A stretch of 64,000 bases of DNA from Marinilabiliales bacterium. GTDB taxonomy: Bacteria; Bacteroidota; Bacteroidia; Bacteroidales; PUMT01. Location of the stretch: contig REEN01000044.1 of the NCBI GenBank assembly GCA_007695015.1, positions 62,001 to 126,000 on the forward strand, in the 5' to 3' direction. Below are positions 1 through 10,222 of the stretch, piece after piece. Within the stretch, counting starts at the first letter, position 1. Every line of letters begins with the position of its first letter. The notes under the pieces are model-generated. The model saw only the letters and a list, made by a program, of their open reading frames with translations. It was not told where the DNA came from and ran no database searches. A program made the position numbers and the translations under genes.

Positions 1-2
1 AT

Positions 3-713
3 ACAGACCGTGATACCTGTCTGCAAAATATCAACGGAAGTGTTGAGAGAGCCTCTATGCTCCTGAGAAAAGCCCGTTTCCTGTTCCTGACATTCGGAAC
101 TGGCCGGGCATACCGGCTTAAGGAGACAGGGCAAATAGTTTCGAACTGCCACAAGCTTCCCCACAGCATGTTTGATCATGAGTTGCTGAGTGCCGGTGAA
201 ATTACGGCTTCATACACAGCGCTCATCAGCAAGTTGTCAGAGATCAATCCCGGGATCAACATAGTGCTGACGCTTAGTCCTGTACGGCACTGGAAAGATG
301 GGCCGACAGGAAATCTTGTAAGTAAGTCGGTCCTTATGGTATCGATTGCCGGCCTTGCTGAAAGATTTGACAATGTCTCCTATTTCCCTGCCTATGAGAT
401 AGTGATGGACGAGCTGAGGGATTACCGCTTCTATGAGGAGGATATGATCCACATAAACAGGGCTGGTGCAGGTTACATAAGGAAACGGTTCATGGAATGC
501 TTCGTTGATCCCGAAGCACTTCCTCTTGTAAAGGAGATAACGGCAATTCTCCAGGGGATCGGCCACCGCCCTTTTAACCCATCAACCGAAAGTCACCGCC
601 GTTTTTTACGTTCGTTACTTGACAGGATCGACCGTTTTGAAAAGGCGGTTCCGTCGGCCGACCTGTCTGCTGAGCGGGAGGAGGTCATGCAGAGAGTCGG
701 CATATTTGGATAA
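3..713 (+). CDS. GSCFA domain protein (5' partial)
   Basis: The frame is open without a stop from base 3, so the gene starts left of the window and the ATG at 57 is internal. The visible 236 residues contain an LTFGTGRAYRL stretch followed by SNCHKLP, both typical of GSCFA proteins, a Bacteroidota-rich family related to SGNH hydrolases. The GSCFA signature itself would lie in the missing N-terminus. An EDMIHIN segment fits the D-x-x-H catalytic block of SGNH enzymes. The substrate is unknown. The following 210 bp hold no gene and carry the regulatory repeats listed before the TonB-dependent receptor. Confidence 0.8.
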   Translation, partial: TDRDTCLQNINGSVERASMLLRKARFLFLTFGTGRAYRLKETGQIVSNCHKLPHSMFDHELLSAGEITASYTALISKLSEINPGINIVLTLSPVRHWKDGPTGNLVSKSVLMVSIAGLAERFDNVSYFPAYEIVMDELRDYRFYEEDMIHINRAGAGYIRKRFMECFVDPEALPLVKEITAILQGIGHRPFNPSTESHRRFLRSLLDRIDRFEKAVPSADLSAEREEVMQRVGIFG

Positions 714-870
714 GAAATCCGCGTGCAGGTATGAAAATTAATATGAGCTGGAATTAACAGTTAATCCAGAGCAAGGGATCGTCAATGAACCTTGCAAAAC
801 AAGGAAACTAATATTATATTTAAAGTTTTTATACTTCCTGAAGTTGCCTGCATATAGTCCCTTCATAAGA

Positions 871-924
871 CTGAACAAAAACCGGGAATGGTTGTTTGTT
901 CAATTGGATGAAAAACTGAACAAA
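871..924. promoter_or_regulatory. TGAACAAA triad upstream of TonB-dependent receptor
   Basis: The octamer TGAACAAA occurs at 872-879, in inverted orientation (TTTGTTCA) at 895-902, and again directly at 917-924, where its last A is the first base of the receptor's start codon. The spacings are 23 and 22 bp, about two helical turns. This looks like a regulator binding array or a stem-forming leader. No regulator is known, so the role is inference. Confidence 0.35.
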
Positions 925-3323
925 TGACTGCAAGATTTGCTATACTCATATTTTCCGGATTCCTGTTGTCAGTCCATCTATTTGCTGATGAAGAGGGTAA
1001 TGGCGTTATAAGAGGGAGGGTTTTCAATGCGAGCAATAATGAACCCATCCCATTTGCCAATGTAGTAATATGGAACACCACGACAGGTGCAAGCAGCGAT
1101 TTTGACGGAAATTTCCTGTTTACCGGAATAAAGCCCGGCATGGTAGAGATTAGGGTTTCGGCTGTGGGTTTTCGCACTTACGTGTCGGGACAGCTGATGG
1201 TTACCAATGCCAGGACATTGTATCTTGAAGTGCCTTTGGAGGAGACCACTATAGATATCGATGAAGTTGTGGTACGTGCCTCTCCATTCAGGATGCGTGA
1301 GGAGAGTCCGGTTTCGATGAGAAGGATAGGTGTTTCGGAAATTGAGAAGAGTCCGGGAGGCAACCGCGACATATCAAGGGTGCTCCAGTCATTTCCGGGT
1401 GTTGCATCAACTCCAGCATTTCGCAATGACCTTATAGTAAGAGGCGGCGGGCCCAGTGAAAACAGGTTTTTCCTTGACGAGGTCGAGATACCCAACCTGA
1501 ACCATTTTGCCACCCAGGGAGCCAGCGGAGGCCCGGTTGGTATAATAAACGTGGACTTCCTGCGGGAGGTGGAGTTTTATTCCGGCGCTTTCCCTGCCAA
1601 CAGGGGTAACGCGCTGAGCTCGGTTCTAGATATGCGGCAGGTTGACGGCAATCCTGAAAGGCTGCAGTTCAGGGGAGCAGTCGGCGCTTCTGACCTTGCC
1701 CTTACAATGGATGGTCCTTTGTCTCCCAATACCACATTTATTTTTTCGGCACGAAGGTCATACCTTCAGTTCCTTTTCGATGTAATTGGTCTTCCGTTCC
1801 TGCCCACCTACAACGATTTTCAGTTTAAGAGCCGTACGCGCATAGATGAAAGAAGGGAGTTTTCGGTGATCGGAATTGGCGCAATCGATCAGTTCAGGCT
1901 GAATCTGAATGCCAATGAAACTGAGGAACAAAGATATATACTTGACTACCTGCCTGTAAACGAGCAGTGGAACTATGCGATAGGTGCTGTATACAAACGT
2001 TACATGGATAATAGTTACAATACATGGGTGCTTAGTCGTAATTATCTTAATAACAGTGCGTACAAGTACAGGGACAATAACGTCGATGATGTCAGGACAA
2101 TCGATTATGAATCAGCAGAAATAGAGAATAAGTTCCGTTTTGAGAATACCAGCAGGAGGTTCAGCAATACCAAGATAACAAGCGGGCTGGGTTTTGAGTA
2201 TGCGAAGTATACAAATAAAAGTATGAATACTCTTTTCATTGGCGGCCAGCCAGTCCTTATTGATTATGACTCCTACCTCGACCTTTTTAAGTGGAATATC
2301 TTCGGGCAGGTAAGCAGGGACCTGCTGTCTGACAGGCTGGTGCTTTCACTTGGGGTAAGGGCGGATGCCAATAGTTTTTCTCCTGAAATGTCAAACCTTC
2401 TGGATCAGATATCACCGAGGTTTTCAGCATCCTACCAGATAACTCCTGACCTTTCTTGGAACTTCAATACCGGCCGGTTCTACCAGCAACCGTCATACAC
2501 AACACTGGGATTCAGAAGTAACGATGGGGTGCTTGTAAACAGGGAGAACAGGATCACCTATATGTCGGCCGACCATCTTGTATCGGGTTTTGAACTGAGG
2601 CCTGATGATGCATCTTCAATCTCGGTTGAAGGATTCTTTAAACAATACCGCAACTACCCTTTCAGTGTTGTCGATTCAATTCCCCTGGCAAGCAAGGGAG
2701 GGGACTTTGGAGTTTTTGGCGATGAAGAGGTGACATCCACTTCTGAAGGAAGGTCTTACGGAATGGAGTTGCTTGCCAGGAGCCGGGATTTTTACAAATT
2801 CAACGTGGTACTCTCATATACCTTTGTCAGGAGTGAGTTTATGGACCTGGAAGGAGGCTATACACCTACCGCCTGGGATAACAGACATATCTTCAATCTG
2901 ACGGCGCAGCGAAGCCTCCCCCGCAACTGGGACATAGGCTTCAAGTGGAGGTTTGTCGGAGGGGCACCCTATACCCCGTTTGATGCTGATAAATCAAGTC
3001 TGCGGGCAGCCTGGGATGCACAGAATATGCCTTACCCTGATCTGCGGCGTTTCAATGCCAACAGACTTGGTGCATTTCATCAGCTTGATATCAGAATAGA
3101 CAAACAGTATTTTCTCAGCAGCTGGTCATTGCTCCTGTACCTTGATGTTCAGAATGTATATGACTTCAAATCTGATGAGCCCGACAGGATCAGTCCCCTA
3201 CGAGACAGCAACGGCAGGCCGCTGATCGATCCTTCAGACCAGAGCCGGTACCTGATGCAGGTAATAAGGAGTGACGGTCAGGGCACAATTCTGCCGACAG
3301 TAGGAATAATAATTGAGTTTTAG
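924..3323 (+). CDS. TonB-dependent receptor with carboxypeptidase-regulatory-like domain
   Basis: Outer-membrane active transporter driven by TonB-ExbBD. The 799-residue protein starts with a hydrophobic signal peptide (about residues 1-21), followed by a CarboxypepD_reg-like beta-sandwich (about 28-105, with IRGRVFNASNNEPIPFANV and SAVGFRTY). A plug domain follows (about 115-230, with VVVRASPF, IVRGGGPSENRFFLDEVEIPN and GGPVGIINVDFLREVEFYSG), then a C-terminal barrel rich in aromatic strands that ends in IIIEF, a usual barrel terminus. There is no SusD partner; a lipoprotein follows 21 bp downstream, probably in the same transcript. The ligand cannot be told from sequence. The start at 924 gives the signal peptide immediately. 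Confidence 0.92.
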   Translation: MTARFAILIFSGFLLSVHLFADEEGNGVIRGRVFNASNNEPIPFANVVIWNTTTGASSDFDGNFLFTGIKPGMVEIRVSAVGFRTYVSGQLMVTNARTLYLEVPLEETTIDIDEVVVRASPFRMREESPVSMRRIGVSEIEKSPGGNRDISRVLQSFPGVASTPAFRNDLIVRGGGPSENRFFLDEVEIPNLNHFATQGASGGPVGIINVDFLREVEFYSGAFPANRGNALSSVLDMRQVDGNPERLQFRGAVGASDLALTMDGPLSPNTTFIFSARRSYLQFLFDVIGLPFLPTYNDFQFKSRTRIDERREFSVIGIGAIDQFRLNLNANETEEQRYILDYLPVNEQWNYAIGAVYKRYMDNSYNTWVLSRNYLNNSAYKYRDNNVDDVRTIDYESAEIENKFRFENTSRRFSNTKITSGLGFEYAKYTNKSMNTLFIGGQPVLIDYDSYLDLFKWNIFGQVSRDLLSDRLVLSLGVRADANSFSPEMSNLLDQISPRFSASYQITPDLSWNFNTGRFYQQPSYTTLGFRSNDGVLVNRENRITYMSADHLVSGFELRPDDASSISVEGFFKQYRNYPFSVVDSIPLASKGGDFGVFGDEEVTSTSEGRSYGMELLARSRDFYKFNVVLSYTFVRSEFMDLEGGYTPTAWDNRHIFNLTAQRSLPRNWDIGFKWRFVGGAPYTPFDADKSSLRAAWDAQNMPYPDLRRFNANRLGAFHQLDIRIDKQYFLSSWSLLLYLDVQNVYDFKSDEPDRISPLRDSNGRPLIDPSDQSRYLMQVIRSDGQGTILPTVGIIIEF

Positions 3324-3344
3324 ACGTAACCTCATCAAACTGCA

Positions 3345-4148
3345 ATGGCAGCAAAATATTCAGTTATGACAAGTGTAAAAGAAATCAGGCTTAAAGGGCT
3401 GAACTTAATGACCGTGGCACTTATAGCGGGTTCTATGTTCTCTCTTTCGTCCTGCTTCATGTTCCCCCCGGCTGAGCCTGAGGAAGAGCCTTTTTTTTTC
3501 GAGACAAACTCATCAGGCCGGGGAATCGCCCTGGAGGTTGAGTTCAGAAAGGGCCGGGCACATTATTTCCCTTTGATGGCGATATGGATAGAGGATACCT
3601 CGGGTAATTTCATTCAAACCCTTTATGTTGCAGAATCTATTGCCACAGGTGTTTTCGGACATGGTGATGCATCGACGGGCCGGTGGATGCCGGGTGAGAT
3701 CAGAAGGCCGGCAGCACTGCCTTATTGGGGGCATCGCCGTGGCATACAGGCAGATGACGGGTTATACCTTCCCGATCCCGAAAACCCTGTGCCTGATGCC
3801 TATACCGGCGCCACACCGACAGGGAGCTTTAATCTTGCCACGAGGACTGACTCGGTTCTTCAGGAACCATTTTATGTGTTCTTTGAAGTAAATCAGTCGT
3901 GGGATTGGAACAGTTACTGGACAAACAACAAATTTCCGGGTGACATGGAGTATTTCAGTTCAGCTCAGCCCGCGGTGGTATACAGGGCTCTGGCCGATCC
4001 ATCACGCCCTGGTGAGCAATTTGTGATGGAGCCGGTTGGACGGAGTCACCATTCGGGTGTCACCGGTGAGCTGTTTGAAGACCTTCATACCCTGACAACA
4101 GCACTGGAAATTACCGGTTCAGTTGTGGTAAGTATTGTCGGTGATTAA
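3345..4148 (+). CDS. Lipoprotein, DUF2271-like, paired with TonB-dependent receptor
   Basis: The N-terminus carries basic residues, a hydrophobic stretch and the lipobox LSSC (Cys37 from this start), so the product should be a lipidated envelope protein of about 230 mature residues. Starts at 3345 and 3366 both leave a charged N-region; ATG 3408 would remove it. The body has PLMAIWIEDTSGNFIQTL near the N-terminus, then DAYTGATPTGS, and a C-terminal LTTALEITGSVVVSIVGD. This layout resembles DUF2271-type periplasmic proteins, but I hold the family name loosely. It lies 21 bp behind the receptor gene, suggesting co-expression and a shared substrate. Tryptophan, tyrosine and proline are abundant, as in beta-sandwich domains. 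Confidence 0.6.
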   Translation: MAAKYSVMTSVKEIRLKGLNLMTVALIAGSMFSLSSCFMFPPAEPEEEPFFFETNSSGRGIALEVEFRKGRAHYFPLMAIWIEDTSGNFIQTLYVAESIATGVFGHGDASTGRWMPGEIRRPAALPYWGHRRGIQADDGLYLPDPENPVPDAYTGATPTGSFNLATRTDSVLQEPFYVFFEVNQSWDWNSYWTNNKFPGDMEYFSSAQPAVVYRALADPSRPGEQFVMEPVGRSHHSGVTGELFEDLHTLTTALEITGSVVVSIVGD

Positions 4149-4246
4149 TCTGTAGTTAACCGATGAGGATTTTAAGCTGAAATAACTGACTTCGTCGATT
4201 TTGCATGCAAGATTTGACTTTCATGGAATATTCAAATGATGCAAAA

Positions 4247-4275
4247 TTCATGTATATTTGTCATGAAATTCATGG
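4247..4275 (+). promoter_or_regulatory. Candidate promoter of the sigma-54 activator gene
   Basis: A perfect Bacteroidota -7 box, TATATTTG, lies at 4253-4260, flanked by TTCATG (4247-4252) and CATGAA (4262-4267). Further TTCATG copies lie at about 4220 and 4269, and a perfect 10-bp palindrome TTGCATGCAA sits at 4201-4210. I see no good -33 TTTG at the right distance, so the promoter call rests on the -7 box. Confidence 0.4.
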
Positions 4276-4344
4276 AAAACGGGCCCCGGAACAGAATAAT
4301 CGTGCAATTTTGGCATGCGGGGCGAAAAAAAAGATATACCGGGA

Positions 4345-5565
4345 ATGGATTTACAGGCAATTAAAAGAAGGTTCGGGATAATAGGAAATTCAACAGGGTT
4401 AAATCGTGCCATTGAGGTTGCATACAGGGTGGCACCCACGGATCTTTCTGTTCTCATATCGGGCGAGAGTGGTACCGGGAAGGAGGTATTTCCCCAGATC
4501 ATCCACCAGTTCAGTGCACGGAAACATGGGCCGTATATAGCTGTAAACTGTGGTGCAATACCTGAAGGGACAATCGACTCCGAACTTTTCGGACATGAGA
4601 AGGGTGCCTTTACCGGGGCACATGACAAGCGAAGCGGATATTTTGAGGTCGCAAACAACGGGACCATATTTCTGGATGAGGTATCGGAACTTCCGCTTTC
4701 CACCCAGGTCAGGCTTCTCAGGGTGCTTGAATCGGGTGAGTTCATAAAAGTAGGGTCATCAAAGCCGCTGAAGACAAATGTCAGGATCGTCGCTGCTACA
4801 AATGTTGATATCATAAAACTGCTGGGCGAAGGCAAATTCAGGGAAGACCTTTATTACCGCCTTAATACCGTTCCTGTGTTAATACCCCCGTTGCGGGACA
4901 GGAAAGAGGATGTCCTTATATTGTTCAGGAAGTTCTCCATGGATTTCGCCGAACGTTACCGCATGCCTGAGATCCTTCTTAACGAGGAAGCAAGGCAGAT
5001 GCTGATCCAGTACAGCTGGCCGGGAAATGTGAGACAGCTTAAGAACATTACAGAGCAGATATCTATCATTGAGAAGGACCGGGAGATAGATGGGGATGTG
5101 CTGAGAAAATACCTGCCTGATTACTCTTCGGAAACCCTTCCGGCACTTATAAGCTCTGCCGGGGAGAAATCATTTGCCTCCGAAAGGGAGATACTCTACA
5201 AGATACTTTTCGATATGAAGAGTGACATGCATGATCTGAAGAAACTGGTTCATGAGATAATATTGAAGAGTCCCCATGATATTGAGATAGATGATGACAG
5301 GCTGATGGACAAGCTATATTCAGGCACCGGCCGGCTTTATGATACCGGAGGTACCAGACTGCAGGAGGGTAATCATCAGGAATCGCCGCATATTGAAGAT
5401 ACCGAGGAAATAATTGAGGAGTCACTATCGTTACAAGACAAGGAGATGGAACTTATCAGGAAAGCTCTCGATAAATACGGGGGAAGACGAAAAATGGCTG
5501 CCAATGAGCTGGGCATCTCCGAAAGAACACTTTACAGGAAGATCAAACAGTATGATATTGAGTGA
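4345..5565 (+). CDS. Sigma-54-dependent AAA+ transcriptional activator, Fis-type HTH
   Basis: Activator ATPase that remodels sigma-54 RNA polymerase. From the ATG at 4345 (406 aa), Walker A GESGTGKE is at 40-47, the sigma-54 contact loop GAFTGA at 87-92, Walker B GTIFLDE at 106-112, an FREDLYYRLN sensor/arginine-finger region follows, and a Fis-type helix-turn-helix occupies the last 40 residues (AANELGISERTLYRKI). There is no receiver or GAF domain: the protein begins almost directly with the AAA+ module, so input must come from partner proteins or expression level. An upstream ATG at 4315 would add ten residues; the MDLQAIKRRFGIIGNS start fits the family better as I know it. It sits 3 bp before lptE, an arrangement common in Bacteroidota. 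Confidence 0.93.
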   Translation: MDLQAIKRRFGIIGNSTGLNRAIEVAYRVAPTDLSVLISGESGTGKEVFPQIIHQFSARKHGPYIAVNCGAIPEGTIDSELFGHEKGAFTGAHDKRSGYFEVANNGTIFLDEVSELPLSTQVRLLRVLESGEFIKVGSSKPLKTNVRIVAATNVDIIKLLGEGKFREDLYYRLNTVPVLIPPLRDRKEDVLILFRKFSMDFAERYRMPEILLNEEARQMLIQYSWPGNVRQLKNITEQISIIEKDREIDGDVLRKYLPDYSSETLPALISSAGEKSFASEREILYKILFDMKSDMHDLKKLVHEIILKSPHDIEIDDDRLMDKLYSGTGRLYDTGGTRLQEGNHQESPHIEDTEEIIEESLSLQDKEMELIRKALDKYGGRRKMAANELGISERTLYRKIKQYDIE

Positions 5566-5568
5566 TAT

Positions 5569-6075
5569 ATGAGAATAGCCGCGGTTGCTTTATTCTTAGT
5601 GATGATACTGGCCTCTTCAGGCTGTACGGTTAATTATTCCTTTACCGGGGCGTCAATACCCACTCAGCTTGAGACGGTTTCCGTACAGTATTTTGACAAC
5701 CGGGCCCCGGTGATCTATCCTTCACTTAGTCAGGATCTGACAGATGCACTTAAGGACAGATTCCAGTCCCGGACCCGGTTGAGGCTCGTGAATGATATTG
5801 GAGATGCTGATTTCGAAGGTGAGATTACACAATACCGGTCACAGCCCCTTGCAGTTCAGGCTGATGAGAGAGCCAGCCTTGAAAGGCTGACCATAAGTGT
5901 AAGGGTGGTATATACAAATTCTGCTGATCCCGACCTTGATTTTGAAACCACTTTTACGAGGCATGAAGACTATGATGCAAGGGTCGGGCTTGAAGCGGTG
6001 GAGACTGACCTTGTGAAAAAGATAATAGATCAGATTGTTGAAGATGTTTTCAACAGGGCCTTTGTTAACTGGTAA
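5569..6075 (+). CDS. lptE: LPS assembly lipoprotein LptE
   Basis: Outer-membrane lipoprotein that plugs the LptD barrel in lipopolysaccharide export. The 168-residue product has a signal peptide with lipobox and Cys19 (ASSGC). It then has the typical Bacteroidota LptE start, NYSFTGASIP, followed by alternating strands and helices (VSVQYFDNRAP, LTDALKDRFQSRTRLRLV, ADFEGEITQY) and a C-terminal helix. It lies 3 bp after the sigma-54 activator and 18 bp before the next gene, so one transcript is likely. Its partner lptC is far away in this window at 58.3-58.9 kb. Sequence conservation in LptE is weak, so the call leans on fold pattern and neighbourhood. Confidence 0.82.
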   Translation: MRIAAVALFLVMILASSGCTVNYSFTGASIPTQLETVSVQYFDNRAPVIYPSLSQDLTDALKDRFQSRTRLRLVNDIGDADFEGEITQYRSQPLAVQADERASLERLTISVRVVYTNSADPDLDFETTFTRHEDYDARVGLEAVETDLVKKIIDQIVEDVFNRAFVNW

Positions 6076-6093
6076 CCCAAACAGCCCGGCTAT

Positions 6094-7332
6094 ATGAACA
6101 GGGATAAATTCATTTCATATCTGGACAGTCCGGGAGGACTTGATAAAGGAAGCCTTGAAGAAATTCGGGGCGTACTTGAAGAGTATCCCTATTTTCAGAC
6201 TGCTCATATGTTGCTTGTTAAGGCATTAGGCAATCTTCAGGATGTCAGGTTCAGCAGTCAGCTAAAATTTTCTGCTGCCCATATCGGTAACAGGCACCTG
6301 CTTTTCAACCTTGTCAATCAGCCGGGTGTTAAAGTGAGTATTTCAAACGGTCAACCGGAAGAAGACAGTCACGGAAATGCTACCGGTGGCACCACAGCTG
6401 AAGGTGTTGCAGCAGGGCAGGAGATAGCAGAACAGGAAAGGACCCTGAGCGGAGAGGAGACGGATAGCCTGGCAGACAAGGTGATGAAGGAAATTGAGGA
6501 AATGAAGAGGGCCAGGGCCCGGCCGGCTGAAGAATCCCCCGATGAAATCACCGTGGATCCAGACAAACCTGTTGAAGTTATTTCCTCTGAAGGGGAGGCC
6601 GCGAAGGAGGAAGTTACTGAAACTGCAACGCCGGGTGGCTCACAAATACAACAGGATGTGTTTGTCATTGATGAAAAGGCAGATATCGAGGATGCTGACA
6701 GGCTGGAAACAGGTTCATCCGATTCGGCCGCCGGTGAAGAAGATACGGGTGGAACGGAATTGACCGGTAAGGTCAGAGACGACGAACCGGATCTTCTTGA
6801 AATTGACAAACCGGGCACTGAAACCGGCAGCGATGGTGCAGGCACCTTGCCTGAAGGGGTTCGGGGTACCCGGAGTGATGAAAAAAAAAACCAAACCCAC
6901 GCCCGGGAGCTGAGCAGTGAGTCTCACTCTTTTTCTGAATGGCTCGACCTGTTAAGTTCTGAAAGAGGGATACTGCAGGAAGATGTGAAGGAGCAGGCAG
7001 ATGAACCGGCTGAGGGAACTCAGCCTGACGTTCCTCAGAAGCATGACGGTGAATCTTCAGGTACCGATCTTATTGAAAGGTTTTTGAAGGAGAAGCCGAG
7101 GATTCAACCCCGGTCACCACTTGAATATGATGCTTTGCCTGATGACATGTCTGAAAAAAGTATCAGGGAGAACGAGGAGTTTTTTACTGAGACGCTAGCC
7201 AGGATATATGTTCAGCAAAAGCATTACAAGAAGGCAATATATGCTTACGAAAAATTATGTTTGAAATATCCCGAAAAATATAGTTACTTTGCAGACCGGA
7301 TCGATGAAATCAAACGTTTTGTAACTCAGTGA
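6094..7332 (+). CDS. Acidic low-complexity protein with C-terminal TPR, between lptE and secG
   Basis: Not recognised as an enzyme. The first 90 residues form a compact helical region (MNRDKFISYLDSPGGLD, LEEYPYFQTAHMLLVKAL). About residues 95-330 are acidic, proline- and glycine-rich and probably disordered. The last 60 residues form a TPR-like helix pair (EEFFTETLARIYVQQKHYKKAIYAYEKL, then LKYPEKYSYFADRIDEI). There is no signal peptide, so it is likely cytosolic. A protein of this shape often sits between lptE and secG in Bacteroidota, which hints at a scaffold role near export machinery, but no function is established here. A run of nine A residues in the codons near base 6884 is a possible slippage site. 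Confidence 0.75.
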   Translation: MNRDKFISYLDSPGGLDKGSLEEIRGVLEEYPYFQTAHMLLVKALGNLQDVRFSSQLKFSAAHIGNRHLLFNLVNQPGVKVSISNGQPEEDSHGNATGGTTAEGVAAGQEIAEQERTLSGEETDSLADKVMKEIEEMKRARARPAEESPDEITVDPDKPVEVISSEGEAAKEEVTETATPGGSQIQQDVFVIDEKADIEDADRLETGSSDSAAGEEDTGGTELTGKVRDDEPDLLEIDKPGTETGSDGAGTLPEGVRGTRSDEKKNQTHARELSSESHSFSEWLDLLSSERGILQEDVKEQADEPAEGTQPDVPQKHDGESSGTDLIERFLKEKPRIQPRSPLEYDALPDDMSEKSIRENEEFFTETLARIYVQQKHYKKAIYAYEKLCLKYPEKYSYFADRIDEIKRFVTQ

Positions 7333-7367
7333 CAGATAACAGTTAAAATTTAAATAATCATAAAGTT

Positions 7368-7751
7368 ATGTTTACCTTAATTTCAGTATTGATTTTTATT
7401 GCAGCAGTCCTCCTGGTTCTGATCGTACTCGTACAGAACTCAAAGGGAGGAGGACTGGCAGCCAATTTTTCTGCTTCAAACCAGGTTATGGGTGTCAGGA
7501 AAACAGCTGATTTTCTTGAGAAAGCCACCTGGACACTTGCTGCATCACTGGTTTTTCTTAGTATTATTGCTTCGGCCACAATACCACGGGGAGAGATAGA
7601 GGCAGAAAGGTCTCTTATTGAGGGACAGATTGAGAATGCCATTGACCCGTCGGCATTGCCAACCTTCCCCACATCCATTCCGGATCTGCCAACAGATATG
7701 GAGGCCCTGCCTGCTGACGAATTACCCCCTTTTGACGAAGATCCTGAATAG
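7368..7751 (+). CDS. secG: Preprotein translocase subunit SecG
   Basis: Small membrane subunit of the SecYEG channel that supports protein export. The 127-residue product has two membrane helices (about 2-21 and 53-72) joined by the diagnostic cytosolic loop NSKGGGLAANFSASNQVMG. The tail after residue 85 is acidic and proline-rich (PTFPTSIPDLPTDMEALP), longer than in enterobacteria. It is the last gene of the sigma-54 activator-lptE-TPR-secG run and is closed by the strong terminator about 45 bp downstream. Confidence 0.93.
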   Translation: MFTLISVLIFIAAVLLVLIVLVQNSKGGGLAANFSASNQVMGVRKTADFLEKATWTLAASLVFLSIIASATIPRGEIEAERSLIEGQIENAIDPSALPTFPTSIPDLPTDMEALPADELPPFDEDPE

Positions 7752-7796
7752 GATTATTTAACTGGGGCGCCGGCAGATACCGGTAAACGAATTAAG

Positions 7797-7834
7797 AGAA
7801 GTGTCAGTATGTCATTTATACTGACACTTCTTTT
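7797..7834 (+). terminator. Rho-independent terminator after secG
   Basis: A perfect 14-bp stem (7797-7810 with 7818-7831) encloses a 7-nt loop and runs into a T-rich tract (CTTCTTTTATTT). It closes the secG operon and insulates groES. Confidence 0.9.
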
Positions 7835-7868
7835 ATTTACATGACAAACACGGTGGCAGCCCTCAACT

Positions 7869-7921
7869 GTCTTCATATCAGAATTATATGGGTAGACGGG
7901 GGATCCGGATGATATGAAGAC
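7869..7921. promoter_or_regulatory. 12-bp perfect inverted repeat upstream of groES
   Basis: Arms GTCTTCATATCA (7869-7880) and TGATATGAAGAC (7910-7921) are perfect complements around a 29-nt centre that contains GGATCC. It lies in the 214 bp between the secG terminator and groES, with no gene around it. It is not the CIRCE operator (TTAGCACTC-N9-GAGTGCTAA). It may be an operator or a structured 5' leader for groESL. The remainder of the gap shows only an A/T-rich stretch just before groES. Confidence 0.45.
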
Positions 7922-8048
7922 CTTCCTGATCATGCCATTTTATCGCTTGCCGGCCGCCCCGACGGTGTTAAATGGTGTTTGGCACAGTATATGCTGAGGG
8001 GGAAGCAAACTTTTAACAATTTTGTTTAACTAATAAAAACTGAAAAAA

Positions 8049-8330
8049 ATGGCTGATATTAAGCTGACACCATTGAAAGACAGAGTGCTTGTTGAGCCCC
8101 ATGAAGCAGAGGTGCAAACATCAAGCGGAATTATTATACCTGAATCTGCACAGGAAAAACCCCAGAAGGGAACAGTCCGCGCAGTAGGTGAAGGGAAGAA
8201 GGATGAGCCTATGACCGTTAAAGTAGATGATGTTGTTCTTTACGGAAAGTATTCGGGAACAGAGATCAATTTTGACGGTAAGGATTACCTGATAATGCGC
8301 GAGGATGACATTTTACTTATAGAGAAGTAA
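8049..8330 (+). CDS. groES: Co-chaperonin GroES
   Basis: The lid of the GroEL folding chamber, forming a heptameric ring in the cytosol. The length of 93 residues is normal. Family blocks are all visible: [13 protein letters not shown] near the start, the mobile loop around [20 protein letters not shown], and [14 protein letters not shown] toward the end. It is followed 38 bp later by groEL, the standard pair. The leader just before the ATG is a run of A residues (ACTGAAAAAA), much like the one before groEL. Confidence 0.98.
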   Translation: MADIKLTPLKDRVLVEPHEAEVQTSSGIIIPESAQEKPQKGTVRAVGEGKKDEPMTVKVDDVVLYGKYSGTEINFDGKDYLIMREDDILLIEK

Positions 8331-8347
8331 TTTTTTTTAACCAGTAA

Positions 8348-10006
<1,659 letters not shown>

Positions 10007-10029
10007 TACACTCCTAAATAGATTATGGA

Positions 10030-10062
10030 AAAAGGGTTGCCGTGCAGTGCAGCCCTTTTCTT
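10030..10062 (+). terminator. Rho-independent terminator after groEL
   Basis: An 11-bp stem with one G-T pair (10030-10040 with 10049-10059) surrounds an 8-nt loop, and the strand continues as CTTATTG. Its position 24 bp behind the groEL stop fits the end of the groESL transcript. The rest of the gap to 10222 holds a -7-like TAACTTTG at 10137-10144 that may start the aminopeptidase transcript; no matching -33 box is seen. Confidence 0.75.
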
Positions 10063-10222
10063 ATTGTGTACCATGCATGGCTGGAGGTGCCTGTTAACAA
10101 TTTGGCATACTAATAAAAAAACTGTTCAAAATCATTTAACTTTGGGCCTGATTGCCAAAACCGGGGTTATTTATATGGCAGGTTTTTACTATATGGCGGT
10201 CAGAATATAAACTCAGATCAGA

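Noticed and set aside
7869-7921. CIRCE/HrcA operator before groES
   Set aside because: The arms do not match TTAGCACTC and the spacer is 29 nt, not 9.
10025-10210. 61-codon frame between groEL and the aminopeptidase gene
   Set aside because: It runs through the groEL terminator and an AT-rich promoter-like region; no family features.
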